Counted from the stretch's first letter, positions 36,674-45,703 are shown. The stretch is DNA of 64,000 bases from Hymenobacter fodinae (GCF_004745825.1 NZ_SRLA01000002.1:1364001-1428000); one strand, 5' to 3'. A program made the numbers and translations. The notes: generated by a model not told the origin, from the letters alone.

Positions 36674-37330
36674 ATGAAATTCTTTCTCGATACCGCCAAC
36701 CTTGCTGAAATTCAGGAAGCCGTAGAACTAGGCGTGCTTGATGGTGTAACCACCAACCCTTCGCTTATGGCCAAGGAAGGCATCAAAGGCCTGGATGCCG
36801 TAATGAACCACTACCGCCAGATCTGCGAGATAGTAGACGGAGACGTATCGGCCGAAGTAATTGCCACTGATTTCGACGAAATCATTCGGGAGGGAGAGGC
36901 TCTGGCCGACCTGCACCCTAATATTGTGGTGAAGGTGCCCATGATTAAAGACGGTGTAAAGGCCATCAAGTACTTCTCCGAGAAAGGTATCAAAACCAAC
37001 TGCACCCTCATTTTCTCGGCCGGGCAGGCATTGCTGGCCGCTAAAGCCGGTGCTACGTACGTATCGCCTTTCGTGGGTCGCCTTGATGATATTGGGCACG
37101 ATGGTCTACAGCTAGTTCAGCAAATCGTAGATATCTTTTCCAACTACGGCTACCCCACGCAGGTGCTGGCTGCCTCGGTGCGTCACGTACCGCACCTGCT
37201 GCAGTGCGCTGAGCTGGGCGCCGACGTAGTAACCTGCCCGCTGAGCGTAATCAACGGCCTGCTTAATCACCCCCTCACCGACAAGGGATTGGCTACGTTC
37301 CTAGCCGACCACAAAAAGGTAAATAGCTAA
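36674..37330 (+). CDS. Transaldolase / fructose-6-phosphate aldolase family protein
   Basis: Cytoplasmic class I aldolase of 218 residues, the short single-barrel form. Motifs: [36 protein letters not shown] at the N terminus, [19 protein letters not shown] with the Schiff-base Lys, [33 protein letters not shown], and [11 protein letters not shown]. It interconverts sugar phosphates in the pentose phosphate pathway (transaldolase) or cleaves fructose 6-phosphate; the subgroup cannot be fixed by eye. Together with the transketolase at 14794 it covers the non-oxidative pathway, but no arabinose operator was seen here. A TAGCTTTG element at 36641 may be its -7 box. Confidence 0.93.
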   Translation: MKFFLDTANLAEIQEAVELGVLDGVTTNPSLMAKEGIKGLDAVMNHYRQICEIVDGDVSAEVIATDFDEIIREGEALADLHPNIVVKVPMIKDGVKAIKYFSEKGIKTNCTLIFSAGQALLAAKAGATYVSPFVGRLDDIGHDGLQLVQQIVDIFSNYGYPTQVLAASVRHVPHLLQCAELGADVVTCPLSVINGLLNHPLTDKGLATFLADHKKVNS

Positions 37331-37448
37331 TAGCAACTGGAGCCTTTGGAACTTGGAACCTTACAGTGTAGTGGGCAGGCATTGTGCTGGTACTAACACT
37401 GCTGCCAAGATTCTAAGTCCTTAAGACCTTCTAAGTTTCTTCAGCCTT

Positions 37449-37652
37449 ATGTATATCATCAAAGTAAAAGGCAAGGCCAAGATTCCGGATTACATCCAGC
37501 TGCGCGACGAGAACTTCGTGCTCATTGCGTACTTCCGCGCCGACCGTCCTCTGAAGGATTTGCATCGTTACGGGTTGGAAAACAAGGAAACTGAACTGGC
37601 CGGACTCATTTCGAGCCTGGAGTTTGGCAAGTTGCAGAAGCTGGAAATCTGA
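37449..37652 (+). CDS. Conserved small hypothetical protein
   Basis: A 67-residue cytoplasmic protein (begins MYIIKVKGKAKIPDYIQLRD) with an alternating charged/hydrophobic pattern suggesting a small alpha/beta fold. No signal peptide, Cys cluster or known motif. Codon use and GC match real genes nearby. It lies between the transaldolase and ftsE genes on the same strand, and a hairpin ends it. I do not recognise the family. Confidence 0.7.
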   Translation: MYIIKVKGKAKIPDYIQLRDENFVLIAYFRADRPLKDLHRYGLENKETELAGLISSLEFGKLQKLEI

Positions 37653-37667
37653 GTTGTATAGTTTGCC

Positions 37668-37745
37668 GTCATTCCGAGCGGAGTGAGGAGCGGGAAGTGG
37701 CCTAGCGCCTATTCACCTCCTTACTTGGCTCGGAATGCTATTTTT
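37668..37745 (+). repeat. GTCATTCCGAGC hairpin repeat acting as terminator
   Basis: GTCATTCCGAGC (37669-37680) pairs with GCTCGGAATGC (37729-37739), and the inner segment contains GTGGCCTAGC. The right arm is followed by CTATTTTTTT. It is a different family from the GTCATGCTGAGC hairpins and probably ends the 67-residue gene. Confidence 0.65.
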
Positions 37746-37777
37746 TTGAACTGCTCGCTGCCCGTATCTTCGTTTCT

Positions 37778-38491
37778 ATGCCTACCTCGTCCGCCCCGGT
37801 TATTGAGCTGCACGACGCCTACATTATGCAGGATGTAAACACCGTGCTGCAAAAGGTCACGTTTTCGCTGGAAAAAGGTGAGTTTGCCTACCTGGTGGGG
37901 CGCACTGGCTCCGGCAAAAGCTCCCTGCTCAAAACCCTGTATGCCGACCTGCCGCTGCCAGCGGGCTCCGGCACCGTCGTAGGCTTCCCGTTGCCGAAGC
38001 TGGCCGGGGGAGGGAAGGTACCCTACCTGCGCCGCAAGCTGGGCATTATTTTCCAGGACTTTCAGCTGCTCTTCGACCGCTCCGTGGCCGACAACCTGTT
38101 GTTTGTGCTGAACGCAACGGGCTGGAAGGGCAAGGCGCGTAAGCAACAGCGCATTTCGGAAGTGCTCATGCGAGTAGGCCTAGCCAACTCAGCCAGCAAA
38201 ATGCCGCATCAGCTCTCAGGCGGCGAGCAACAGCGCGTTGTGATTGCGCGGGCATTGCTGAACGAGCCGTTGCTCCTGCTGGCCGACGAGCCCACGGGTA
38301 ACCTTGACCCCGACGTTGCCGACAGCATCATGCGCCTGTTTGTGGAAATCAACAACTCCGGTACGGCAGTGCTCATGGCTACCCATAATTACCAGATTAT
38401 CAAGCAATACCCAAATCGGGTGCTTAAGTGCGAACAGGGAAATTTGCTGGATTCTGCGCGGACGCCCTTTGAGCTGAAAATGGAAAACTAA
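37778..38491 (+). CDS. ftsE: ABC transporter ATPase, FtsE-like
   Basis: Cytoplasmic ATPase of 237 residues. Walker A is GRTGSGKSSLLK (about residues 45-56), the Q-loop IIFQDFQLL, the ABC signature HQLSGGEQQRVVIARALL, and Walker B LLLLADEPTGNLDPD, followed by the switch His in MATHNYQII. The sequence matches the FtsE branch, which with FtsX controls septal peptidoglycan hydrolases at cell division. ftsX is not adjacent here; a glycosyltransferase follows, which is common in Bacteroidota. Start ATG at 37778. Confidence 0.88.
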   Translation: MPTSSAPVIELHDAYIMQDVNTVLQKVTFSLEKGEFAYLVGRTGSGKSSLLKTLYADLPLPAGSGTVVGFPLPKLAGGGKVPYLRRKLGIIFQDFQLLFDRSVADNLLFVLNATGWKGKARKQQRISEVLMRVGLANSASKMPHQLSGGEQQRVVIARALLNEPLLLLADEPTGNLDPDVADSIMRLFVEINNSGTAVLMATHNYQIIKQYPNRVLKCEQGNLLDSARTPFELKMEN

Positions 38492-38534
38492 CGGTGCTGG
38501 TACGCTCCAAGTCCTGACCTGCAACGCCCTCAAT

Positions 38535-39434
38535 GTGAATGCCCCCGCACTATCCGTGCTGATTCCCGTGTTCAACCGCGACGTGACGCCGCTGGTACGG
38601 GCGCTGCTTGGGCAAGCACACACCTGGGGAGGGCCCGTAGAAATTCGCTGTCTGGATGATGGATCGGGGGAAGAAGTGCGATGCCTCAATCGGGCGCTGG
38701 CGACTATAGGCACCGTACACTACGACGAGTTGCCGCAGAATATTGGTCGGGCAGCCATTCGTAACGTATTGGCGGCTCAGGCCCAATATGAGTGGCTGCT
38801 CTTGCTTGATAACGACAGTCTGCTTCCTGATGAGCACTTTCTAGCGCGCTATGCGGCAGCATGCCATCAGGCACCGGTGCTGGTAGGGGGCACTACATAC
38901 TTAGCAGCTCCGCCCAGCAGCCCCAGCCTGCTCTTACGCTGGCTATATGGGCGTCGCCGTGAGGCGCGCCCCGCTGCTGTGCGTCAGCGTGCCCCGCATG
39001 GACAGCTCTCTCTTAACAATTTGCTTATCAAGGCGGAAGTATTCCGCCGGCTAGGCCTCGACGAAAGCCTGACGCGTTACGGGCACGAAGACACCAAATT
39101 TGGGTGGCTGCTGCGTCGGGCAAATATCCCGGTCGTGCACCTCGACAACCCCGTGTTGCACGACGGGCTGGAGCCCGCAACCATCTTCCTGCAGAAAACC
39201 CACGATGCCGTCCGTAACCTGGTGCAGCTGTACCGCACGGAGGGGCTAGGCACCGATACCAAGCTGCTGCAAGCGGCCCTGCGGCTACAGCGCTGGGGGC
39301 TGGCGGAGGCCGTTTGCATTGCGTTCCGGCTGCGCCAGCACCAGGTACGCCGTAACCTGCATTCGCGCCACCCCAGCCTCCGCCAGCTTGATGCTCTCAA
39401 GCTCTACTGGTTGCTTCGCGAGCTATTGGCCTAA
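38535..39434 (+). CDS. Glycosyltransferase family 2
   Basis: Cytoplasmic GT-A enzyme of 299 residues. ALSVLIPVFNRD opens the fold; DDGSGEE and the DxD-type motif LLLLDNDSLLPDEHF coordinate the nucleotide sugar and metal; GHEDTKFGWLLRRANIPVVHLDNPVLHDG is the GT2 catalytic ED region. No membrane segment is evident. Start GTG at 38535. It lies 43 bases after ftsE on the same strand, probably one transcript. Acceptor and donor unknown. Confidence 0.9.
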   Translation: MNAPALSVLIPVFNRDVTPLVRALLGQAHTWGGPVEIRCLDDGSGEEVRCLNRALATIGTVHYDELPQNIGRAAIRNVLAAQAQYEWLLLLDNDSLLPDEHFLARYAAACHQAPVLVGGTTYLAAPPSSPSLLLRWLYGRRREARPAAVRQRAPHGQLSLNNLLIKAEVFRRLGLDESLTRYGHEDTKFGWLLRRANIPVVHLDNPVLHDGLEPATIFLQKTHDAVRNLVQLYRTEGLGTDTKLLQAALRLQRWGLAEAVCIAFRLRQHQVRRNLHSRHPSLRQLDALKLYWLLRELLA

Positions 39435-39474
39435 CTTAGGGGGGCAGGAACAAGTAGCAAATAGTTAAACATAG

Positions 39475-39511
39475 CAAAGGCCCGGCTCCTGTGAAGAGGC
39501 CGGGCCTTTAC
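39475..39511. terminator. Bidirectional terminator between convergent genes
   Basis: AAAGGCCCGGC (39477-39487) pairs with GCCGGGCCTTT (39499-39509). It serves the glycosyltransferase (plus) and the lipoprotein gene (minus). Confidence 0.8.
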
Positions 39512-39532
39512 TGTTTTGTGAAACCGGAAGGG

Positions 39533-40444
39533 CTAATCGTTGTCGGTATTTTTCACTTCCGACTTCACTTCTTTGTAAGCGCCTTTCACGGCGCTGCCTA
39601 CTTTCTTGCCAACCTTCGCGGCACCTTGGCCTACGTCTTTGCCGGCTTCCTTCACATCCTGAGCGGTATTGCTGGCCGCCTGACCAACTTTGCTGCGCTC
39701 ATCGGCCGTGTTGGCTTTTACATCCTGCGCTTCACCGCTCACAGCGTCGGCTCCCTGCGCGGCACGGGCTTCAGCTTTGTCGAATGATTTGAAGGCAGCA
39801 TACTTCAGCTTCTCTTTCTGAATTTCAGCTAGGTCACGGGCCGGAATATCTTTCTTCACCTTGTCGTAGGCTTCATCCAGAGCGCGCCACTCAGAGTTGA
39901 TATAGCGCCAATCGTCGATGTCGTACCGGTCTTCGTTCTGCTTGATGTTGCTTACGAAAGCCTCGTAAGTAGTCCGGGCGTTGGCGGCCGTAAGGCTAGC
40001 GGCCGGCGACATAGGCTTGTAGTACTTACCTGGTTTCAGGTTCGCGGAGCTGGTGCTGGAAGTAGCAACCGCGTTCGGACGGTTCTTCCACGCCATGTCG
40101 CGCTTGTCGTAGGCTGTGGTGTAACGGGTGCGCAACTGCTCAATTTCCTGGCGACGTGCGTCGTCATACTGATCAGAATACTTGTCTACTGCTGCTACCT
40201 TGGCATCGAAGTCAGATTTGAGCTGGTTGGTTTCCGCTTCATAGTCAGCTTCGGCCTCGTCGGCTACGTTCTCGGCTTTGGTCTCCGTGTTCGAGACAAA
40301 GGTTTTAAAGTCGTTGTAGGCCTCTTCGCTTTCCGCCGATACTTCTTTTTTATCGGCGTTGGAGCAGCTAGTTTGCGTGAAGGTCAGGCCACCAGCCAGC
40401 AGCACGGCAGCAAGGGCGTTGATTGTTAAGGTTTTCCTGAGCAT
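39533..40444 (-). CDS. Predicted lipoprotein with coiled-coil and LEA/apolipoprotein-like C-terminal repeats
   Basis: Exported protein of 303 residues. The signal peptide ends in a lipobox (GGLTFTQTSC). The mature part is highly charged and helical: a Glu/Asp-rich region (residues 35-110) and a long coiled-coil. The C-terminal segment (about 225-300) is low complexity with 11-residue-like amphipathic periods (KVGQAASNTAQDVKEAGKDVGQGAAKVGKKVGSAVKGAY), resembling LEA or YtxH-type sequences. It resembles Bacteroidota proteins grouped as DUF6565 (low certainty). A stress or desiccation role is an inference only. Confidence 0.75.
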   Translation of the reverse strand: MLRKTLTINALAAVLLAGGLTFTQTSCSNADKKEVSAESEEAYNDFKTFVSNTETKAENVADEAEADYEAETNQLKSDFDAKVAAVDKYSDQYDDARRQEIEQLRTRYTTAYDKRDMAWKNRPNAVATSSTSSANLKPGKYYKPMSPAASLTAANARTTYEAFVSNIKQNEDRYDIDDWRYINSEWRALDEAYDKVKKDIPARDLAEIQKEKLKYAAFKSFDKAEARAAQGADAVSGEAQDVKANTADERSKVGQAASNTAQDVKEAGKDVGQGAAKVGKKVGSAVKGAYKEVKSEVKNTDND

Positions 40445-40568
40445 GGTAGTAGGGAATAGGCGGGAAAAAATGAGAGAGTTCGGACGTGAAGAGAGGAGTA
40501 ACCCGATTAACGGGTGAGCTATATAGCGGGTTACGTATGCCCTCCGTGGCAGGTTTTGCTAAGCATTC

Positions 40569-40576
40569 TATCTTTG
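40569..40576 (+). promoter_or_regulatory. -7 element (TATCTTTG) ahead of the aminotransferase gene
   Basis: Matches TAnnTTTG and lies 26 bases before the TTG start, supporting that start and a short leader. Confidence 0.45.
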
Positions 40577-40601
40577 AAGCTCTTCTATACCCCTACCCAA
40601 T

Positions 40602-41756
40602 TTGTTGTCTGCTTCGCTGTTTCCGCCTACGCCTATTCAACTGCTAGACCTTCAGGCTCAGCACGCGCCTATCCAGCCGGAGCTAGACGCAACCCTACGC
40701 GCTACCTTTCAGGAGGCGGCTTTCATTCAGGGTAGTGCCGTGCAGCAGTTTGCCAGCGAGCTAGGCCAGTACCTGGGTGTGCCGCATGTGATACCATGCG
40801 CCAACGGGACTGACGCCCTCCAACTGGCGCTCATGAGCCTAGGCCTGCCAGCCGGTACCGAAATACTAGTGCCCGCCTTCACCTACGTGGCTACCTGGGA
40901 AGCCGCCGCCGTGCTAGGCCTAGTGCCAGTACCCGTCGATGTTGACCCTGCTACCTATAACCTCGACCCCGCCGCCGTTGCCGCCGCCATTACGCCCTGC
41001 ACCGGCGCAATACTGGCAGTGCACTTGTTTGGGCAGTGTGCCGATCTGGAAGCTCTTCGCCTGCTGGCCGAGCAGCACGGGGTGGCGTTGGTGGAAGACA
41101 ACGCGCAAGCTATCGGGGCCACCTTTACAACCTCCACGGGGCAGGTGTGGGGCGCCGGCACGGTGGGGGAGGTAGGCACTACTTCGTTTTTTCCCAGCAA
41201 AAACCTGGGTGGTTTCGGCGACGGTGGGGCGTTATTTACGCGGGATGAAGCGCGGGCCCAGCGGCTGCGCCAGCTCGCCAACCATGGGCAAAGCCGCAAG
41301 TACTACCACGAGCACATCGGCCTGAACTCCCGCCTCGACACGTTGCAAGCGGCCCTGCTGCGCGTGAAGCTGCCCCACCTCCCGGCCTGGACCGCCGCGC
41401 GTCAGCGCATTGCTGCCCAGTATGATGCCGCTCTGCTAGGCCACTCCCGCCTACGGCCGCCGGGCCGCGACCCACGCAGCACGCACGTCTTCCACCAATA
41501 CACAGTGCAAACTCCCGATGAGCCTGGCCAGCGAGAGCGGCTGCAACAGTATCTGGGGGCGCAGGGTATCCCGAGTGCCGTGTACTATCCGTTGCCAAAC
41601 CATCTGCAGCCTGCCTACGCGTACCTAGGCCACCAGCAGGGGCAGTTTCCGGTGGCTGAACGCCTCGCTCGCACCGTACTATCCCTGCCAATGCACCCCA
41701 TGCTAACTACCGAGCAGGTGGCCTACATCTGTCAGGTACTGCAAGCCTGGGAGTAA
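40602..41756 (+). CDS. DegT/DnrJ/EryC1/StrS family sugar aminotransferase
   Basis: PLP-dependent enzyme of 384 residues that aminates keto-sugar nucleotides. Motifs: IQLLDLQAQHAPIQPELDA, PCANGTDALQLALMSLG (PLP phosphate site), VEDNAQAIGAT, and TSFFPSKNLGGFGDGGALFT with the Schiff-base Lys; C-terminal GIPSAVYYPLPNHLQ matches the WecE/WlbC group. The start is TTG at 40602 (or 40605); no ATG lies near the conserved N terminus. A Gfo/Idh/MocA oxidoreductase follows after the M48 gene; these two families make 3-amino sugar nucleotides together in several pathways (such as the Wlb enzymes), so they may be partners. Confidence 0.92.
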   Translation: MLSASLFPPTPIQLLDLQAQHAPIQPELDATLRATFQEAAFIQGSAVQQFASELGQYLGVPHVIPCANGTDALQLALMSLGLPAGTEILVPAFTYVATWEAAAVLGLVPVPVDVDPATYNLDPAAVAAAITPCTGAILAVHLFGQCADLEALRLLAEQHGVALVEDNAQAIGATFTTSTGQVWGAGTVGEVGTTSFFPSKNLGGFGDGGALFTRDEARAQRLRQLANHGQSRKYYHEHIGLNSRLDTLQAALLRVKLPHLPAWTAARQRIAAQYDAALLGHSRLRPPGRDPRSTHVFHQYTVQTPDEPGQRERLQQYLGAQGIPSAVYYPLPNHLQPAYAYLGHQQGQFPVAERLARTVLSLPMHPMLTTEQVAYICQVLQAWE

Positions 41757-41908
41757 ACCGGGAGACTGGATCAAAGCAGTCTAGCTGGCTCACTTGCGCG
41801 CTACTCTTCCGTAGCGGCCCAGACCATTCATGCAGAATGCGGAGCTAGCTGGCACTGTTTTTTCTTGCAGCCGTATTACTCCCCTCGTACTTGTTCTCTT
41901 TTCTGTCT

Positions 41909-42715
41909 ATGCGTCGTCCTTTCTTAACCCTCGTTCTGCCGCTGGCTGTTGTGTCGGCTATTACTTCCGCAGCCGTTACGGCTCCCCTTCAGGGCTTCAA
42001 CCTTTTCTCCATCAACCAGGATATTGCGCTGGGGGCGCAGGTAGCTCGCCAAACCGATTCGCTGTATCGCGCTAAAGGTCAGCTCCTGGAAAAATCTAGC
42101 CACGCCCGGGCTTATACCTTGCTCAACGGCGTGGTAAAGCGTGTGCTTGATAATGGCAACCTGAAGTACCGCACCCAATTTCCCTGGGATGTGCAGATCA
42201 TCAAAGACGATCAGACGCAGAATGCGTTTGCTACGCCCGGGGGCCACATCTATGTGTTTACGGGGCTGATCAAGTTTCTCGACAATGAGAACCAGCTAGC
42301 CGGGGTGCTCGGCCACGAAATTGCCCACGCCGACCGCCGCCACAGCACGCAAATGCTGCAGCAACAATATGGCATTAGTCTGCTGGCGGGCATTGTGCTG
42401 GGCAACAACTCCAACCAACTGGTGCAGATTGCAGCTGGCCTAGGCCAGCTTAAGTTTAGCCGCGGCTTCGAAACCGAGGCCGATAAATACTCTACTATTT
42501 ACCTCAACGGCACCCGCTACTACGCTTGCGACGGGGCCGCGGGCTTCTTTATTAAGGCTGAGAAGCAGGGCAGTGGCGGCACGCCTGAGTTCTTGAGCAC
42601 GCACCCCAACCCCGGCTCACGCATTACCAATATTCAGAAGAGTGCGCAACAGCTTGGGTGCACTAACCGCAACGTAAGCAACGCCAACTTCGAAGAGTTG
42701 AAGCGCCTACTCTAG
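41909..42715 (+). CDS. M48 family metalloprotease, exported
   Basis: Zinc peptidase of 268 residues. A signal peptide (MRRPFLTLVLPLAVVSAITSAAVTA) is followed by the M48C domain: NAFATPGGHIYVFTGLIKFLDNENQLAGVLGHEIAHADRRHS gives the HExxH zinc site, GLGQLKFSRGFETEADKYSTIYL gives the third ligand Glu, and LSTHPNPGSRI is the conserved C-terminal block. No TPR region. It is related to BepA/LoiP, which act in outer-membrane quality control. The ATG at 41909 begins the signal peptide. Confidence 0.92.
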   Translation: MRRPFLTLVLPLAVVSAITSAAVTAPLQGFNLFSINQDIALGAQVARQTDSLYRAKGQLLEKSSHARAYTLLNGVVKRVLDNGNLKYRTQFPWDVQIIKDDQTQNAFATPGGHIYVFTGLIKFLDNENQLAGVLGHEIAHADRRHSTQMLQQQYGISLLAGIVLGNNSNQLVQIAAGLGQLKFSRGFETEADKYSTIYLNGTRYYACDGAAGFFIKAEKQGSGGTPEFLSTHPNPGSRITNIQKSAQQLGCTNRNVSNANFEELKRLL

Positions 42716-42860
42716 GACACTCTTCGGCTGGCCTACGAAGATCAGAACTCCCGCAAACCCTTGGCTTTCTAGTAGAAGGCCACGGGTTTTGTTTTGTGCG
42801 GGAGAAACGCGCATTTTTTCGGAGCTTGCGGGCGTGCTCCCTGCCTTACCCTAAGTCCTC

Positions 42861-43901
42861 TTGCCCAGTATTGCCCCAGTTCGTTTCGTTATTTGCGGCG
42901 TAGGCCACATCGGCCGTCGGCACGCAACGCTGGTGGCGCGCCACTCCGGAGCGCAGCTGGTTGCCTTAGTCGATACCCGGCCTGAACTGGCCGCGGAATT
43001 GCAGGCGGAATTTCCAGGTGTGCCTTTCTTTACTTCCCTGAATGCATTCTTGTTGGCTGATTGTGAGGCTGATGTACTAACTATAGCTACACCAAATTAC
43101 CAGCATACGCCACAAGCTATAGCTGGCCTAGCCCATGGCTTGCACGTGCTAATTGAAAAGCCAATTGCTCTGCGCACCCCCGATGCCGAAGCTGTGGTGC
43201 GCATGGCAGAGCAAACGGGCCATCTGGTGTTTGGCGTGATGCAAAACCGCTACTCACCGCCCGCTGCCTGGCTGAAACAGCTCGTGGATGAAGGGCGGCT
43301 AGGCCAGGTATACTTGGTACAAATCAACTGTTTCTGGAACCGCGACGCACGCTACTATCAGGCTGGCGCCTGGAAAGGCACCCAGCAGCAAGATGGGGGC
43401 ACCCTCTTCACGCAGTTCAGCCATTTCGTGGATTTACTGTATTGGGTGTTCGGCGATATTACCAATATCACGGCCCGCTTCCGCGACTTCAATCACGAGC
43501 AGTTGACGGACTTCGAAGACTCGGGCCTAGTAACATTTGACCTAGTAAGCGGGGGTAGTGGCACCCTGCAGTACAGCACTGCCGTGTGGGACCGTAACCT
43601 GGAAAGCTCCCTGACGGTGGTGGCAGAGCACGGAAGTCTCAAAATAGGTGGTCAGTACATGGATAAAGTGGAGTACTGCCACTTGCGCGACTACACGTTG
43701 CCCGCTTTGCCCCCCACTAACCCCGCCAATAATTATGGCTCCTACCAGGGCAGCGCTGCCAACCACGTGCAGGTAATTGAGAATGTGGTAGAAACTGTTC
43801 AAAAGCGCAGCCACGCTACTACTAACGCCCTCGATGGCTTGAAAGTAGTAGAGATTATCGAGCGGATTTATCAGTTGAAAAATACTTCGGGTACAAGCTG
43901 A
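42861..43901 (+). CDS. Gfo/Idh/MocA family oxidoreductase (WlbA-like)
   Basis: NAD-dependent sugar-nucleotide dehydrogenase of 346 residues. The Rossmann motif is VICGVGHIGRRHATLV; EKPIALRTPDAE holds the conserved Lys; GGTLFTQFSHFVDLLYWVFGD carries the active-site His. ATPNYQHTPQAIAGLAHG and the C-terminal block ANHVQVIENVVETV fit the UDP-N-acetyl-hexosamine 3-dehydrogenase (WlbA/WbpB) group. The start is TTG at 42861. A DegT aminotransferase lies two genes upstream and may use its product (inference). Confidence 0.88.
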   Translation: MPSIAPVRFVICGVGHIGRRHATLVARHSGAQLVALVDTRPELAAELQAEFPGVPFFTSLNAFLLADCEADVLTIATPNYQHTPQAIAGLAHGLHVLIEKPIALRTPDAEAVVRMAEQTGHLVFGVMQNRYSPPAAWLKQLVDEGRLGQVYLVQINCFWNRDARYYQAGAWKGTQQQDGGTLFTQFSHFVDLLYWVFGDITNITARFRDFNHEQLTDFEDSGLVTFDLVSGGSGTLQYSTAVWDRNLESSLTVVAEHGSLKIGGQYMDKVEYCHLRDYTLPALPPTNPANNYGSYQGSAANHVQVIENVVETVQKRSHATTNALDGLKVVEIIERIYQLKNTSGTS

Positions 43902-44115
43902 GAGAAGCTCACGTTGCACTAGAGGGCATGCCAACAAGGCGCCTCAACAGTAGCGGCACATACAGCGGGTAGAGTAGCAAGTTCACGCAAAAGAAACCTT
44001 CGGCCAGCACTGCATATGACAGGCTTGGACAGCCAGCGTCGGTTAGCGTAGAGTAGGTGCTAGGCCACACCTGAGAAACCGATGTGAAAAGTAGATGACG
44101 TAGGCCCCAAAAAGC

Positions 44116-44148
44116 AACAGAGGGCTTACAGTGAGTAAGCCCTCTGCA
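44116..44148 (-). terminator. Terminator after the QorB-like gene
   Basis: CAGAGGGCTTAC and GTAAGCCCTCTG pair around AGTGA. On the minus strand it is followed by TTGCTTTTT. Confidence 0.8.
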
Positions 44149-44169
44149 AATTCAGGAGTGTGCCAGTGC

Positions 44170-45015
44170 TTAGCGTAGTGCGGCGGCTACGGCTGTAGCC
44201 AGGGGCGTAGTTGGGTGCCCAATGAGCTGGGAGAGCTGGCGGCTCTCATCAAAGAGCGCTCCGGCCGCGGCGTCAGCGTCCCAGCTGGCTATACCGTGCG
44301 CAAAGCCCTCAGGCACGCCGAAGCTTGTGAGGGCGGCGGCATACTCCGCTACGGGCAGGTCACGGTAAGGAATGTCTTTGCCGGTCTGGCGCGAAATTTC
44401 GGCAGCCAGGTCAGAAAGCGTATAGGCCTCGTCGCCGGCCAACTCGTAGGTCTTACCCTCGTGACCCTCCGTGGTTAGAACGGCTACGGCTGCATCAGCA
44501 AAGTCGGAGCGGGTAGCCGAAGAAATTTTACCGTTCTGGGCGCTGCCAATAAAGGCGCCGCCGGCCACCGCGCCGGGCACCGAGTGAGTGTAGTTTTCGG
44601 TGTACCAGCCATTACGCAGCAGGGTGTAAGCAATGCCCGAGGCACGCAGGTCGGCTTCCGTAGCGCGGTGTTCTTCCGCTAGGCTCAGGGTTGAGGTGTC
44701 GGCGTGCAGCACGCTGGTGTAAACAATACGTTTCACGCCAGCTTTCTTAGCGGCCTCAATCACGTTGCGGTGCTGCGTTGCGCGCTGGCCTACTTCACTC
44801 GATGAAATCAGTAGCAGCGTGTCTATGCCGGCCAGTGCTGTTTCCAGCGTTTCGGGCTTCCCGTAGTCGGCGGCACGAGTTTCTACGCCCAAATCGGCGG
44901 CTTTCTCCGGGTTGCGAACCAAGGCCACAAGTTGGTCGGCGGATACTATAGCTTTCAGCTTTTCGATGACGAGGCGGCCGAGCTGGCCCGTCGCGCCGGT
45001 GATGGCAATGCGCAT
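44170..45015 (-). CDS. NAD(P)-dependent atypical SDR, QorB/NmrA-like
   Basis: Cytoplasmic oxidoreductase of 281 residues. MRIAITGATGQLGRLVIEKL is the NAD(P) glycine motif; DTLLLISSSEVGQRATQHRNVIEAAKKAGVKRIVYTS and LRNGWYTENY are characteristic of the QorB quinone oxidoreductase group. The ATG at 45015 starts the Rossmann fold. It is divergent from an HxlR regulator, with a shared palindrome at 45059, the common arrangement for electrophile or quinone detoxification. Confidence 0.92.
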   Translation of the reverse strand: MRIAITGATGQLGRLVIEKLKAIVSADQLVALVRNPEKAADLGVETRAADYGKPETLETALAGIDTLLLISSSEVGQRATQHRNVIEAAKKAGVKRIVYTSVLHADTSTLSLAEEHRATEADLRASGIAYTLLRNGWYTENYTHSVPGAVAGGAFIGSAQNGKISSATRSDFADAAVAVLTTEGHEGKTYELAGDEAYTLSDLAAEISRQTGKDIPYRDLPVAEYAAALTSFGVPEGFAHGIASWDADAAAGALFDESRQLSQLIGHPTTPLATAVAAALR

Positions 45016-45058
45016 ATTTTTGATGGTTGAGTTATGGATCGGACAAAAGTATGTGGTA

Positions 45059-45077
45059 TACTTACGTAAAGTAAGTA
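45059..45077. promoter_or_regulatory. Palindromic HxlR operator
   Basis: TACTTACGTAAAGTAAGTA: 7-base arms TACTTAC/GTAAGTA around GTAAA, placed between the divergent QorB-like and HxlR genes. Likely the regulator's binding site. Confidence 0.75.
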
Positions 45078-45094
45078 CGTACAAAAAGGTAAGT

Positions 45095-45505
45095 GTGAAA
45101 AAAAATACCGAACAAATCAGCGCCCCAGTGCCTACCCTCTCTGAAAAGCTGCAGCGCGGCGACCTACTCTCGGCGGGCTGCCCCTCCCGCGTTGTGCTCA
45201 AGCATATCACCAGTCGTTGGGGAGTGCTGGCCCTGATGGTGTTGGAAGGGGAAACCCGCCGCTTCAGTGAGCTGCGCCGCCTTATTGATGGCGTAAGTGA
45301 GCGGATGCTGGCCCAAACGCTGCAATGGCTGGAAGCCGACGGTCTAGTGCGCCGGGTGGCCTACGATGTGGTGCCGCCGCACGTAGAATATAGCCTGACG
45401 CCCCTGGGGCAGCAAGCGGCCCAAAAAGTGCGCTCCCTCGCCGATTGGGTAGAGGTAAGCTTCCCCGCCATCATGCAGCACTGGGACAAAACCACCGCCA
45501 ACTAA
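45095..45505 (+). CDS. HxlR family transcriptional regulator
   Basis: Winged-helix regulator of 136 residues. The HxlR signature is clear: CPSRVVLKHITSRWGVLALMVLEGETRRFSELRRLIDGVSERMLAQTLQWLEADGLVRRVAYDVVPPHVEYSLTPLG. The N-terminal Cys in CPS is the redox- or electrophile-sensing residue in several family members. The start is GTG at 45095, right after the palindrome. It likely represses the divergent QorB-like gene and itself. Confidence 0.92.
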   Translation: MKKNTEQISAPVPTLSEKLQRGDLLSAGCPSRVVLKHITSRWGVLALMVLEGETRRFSELRRLIDGVSERMLAQTLQWLEADGLVRRVAYDVVPPHVEYSLTPLGQQAAQKVRSLADWVEVSFPAIMQHWDKTTAN

Positions 45506-45626
45506 GTCTAGCAGCTTCTCAATAGGGTGCTTGTTCCGGCAAGCGCTTAGAAAAGTAGCCTGTGCACTACTGCGCTATCGAGCTCAACTGGGTAGGTGCC
45601 TATACCCAATCGACCACGCCTAAAAT

Positions 45627-45672
45627 GTACTCGCCACCCTGAAGCCTGATGAGGGCTTAGCGTGGCGAGTTA
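45627..45672. terminator. Long hairpin between convergent HxlR and kinase genes
   Basis: ACTCGCCAC (45629-45637) pairs with GTGGCGAGT (45662-45670), and an inner AAGCC/GGCTT stem continues the helix. No clear T run, so terminator function is probable rather than certain. Confidence 0.55.
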
Positions 45673-45703
45673 TGAGGCAGCGGGTAGCTGATTACTGAAG
45701 TGT

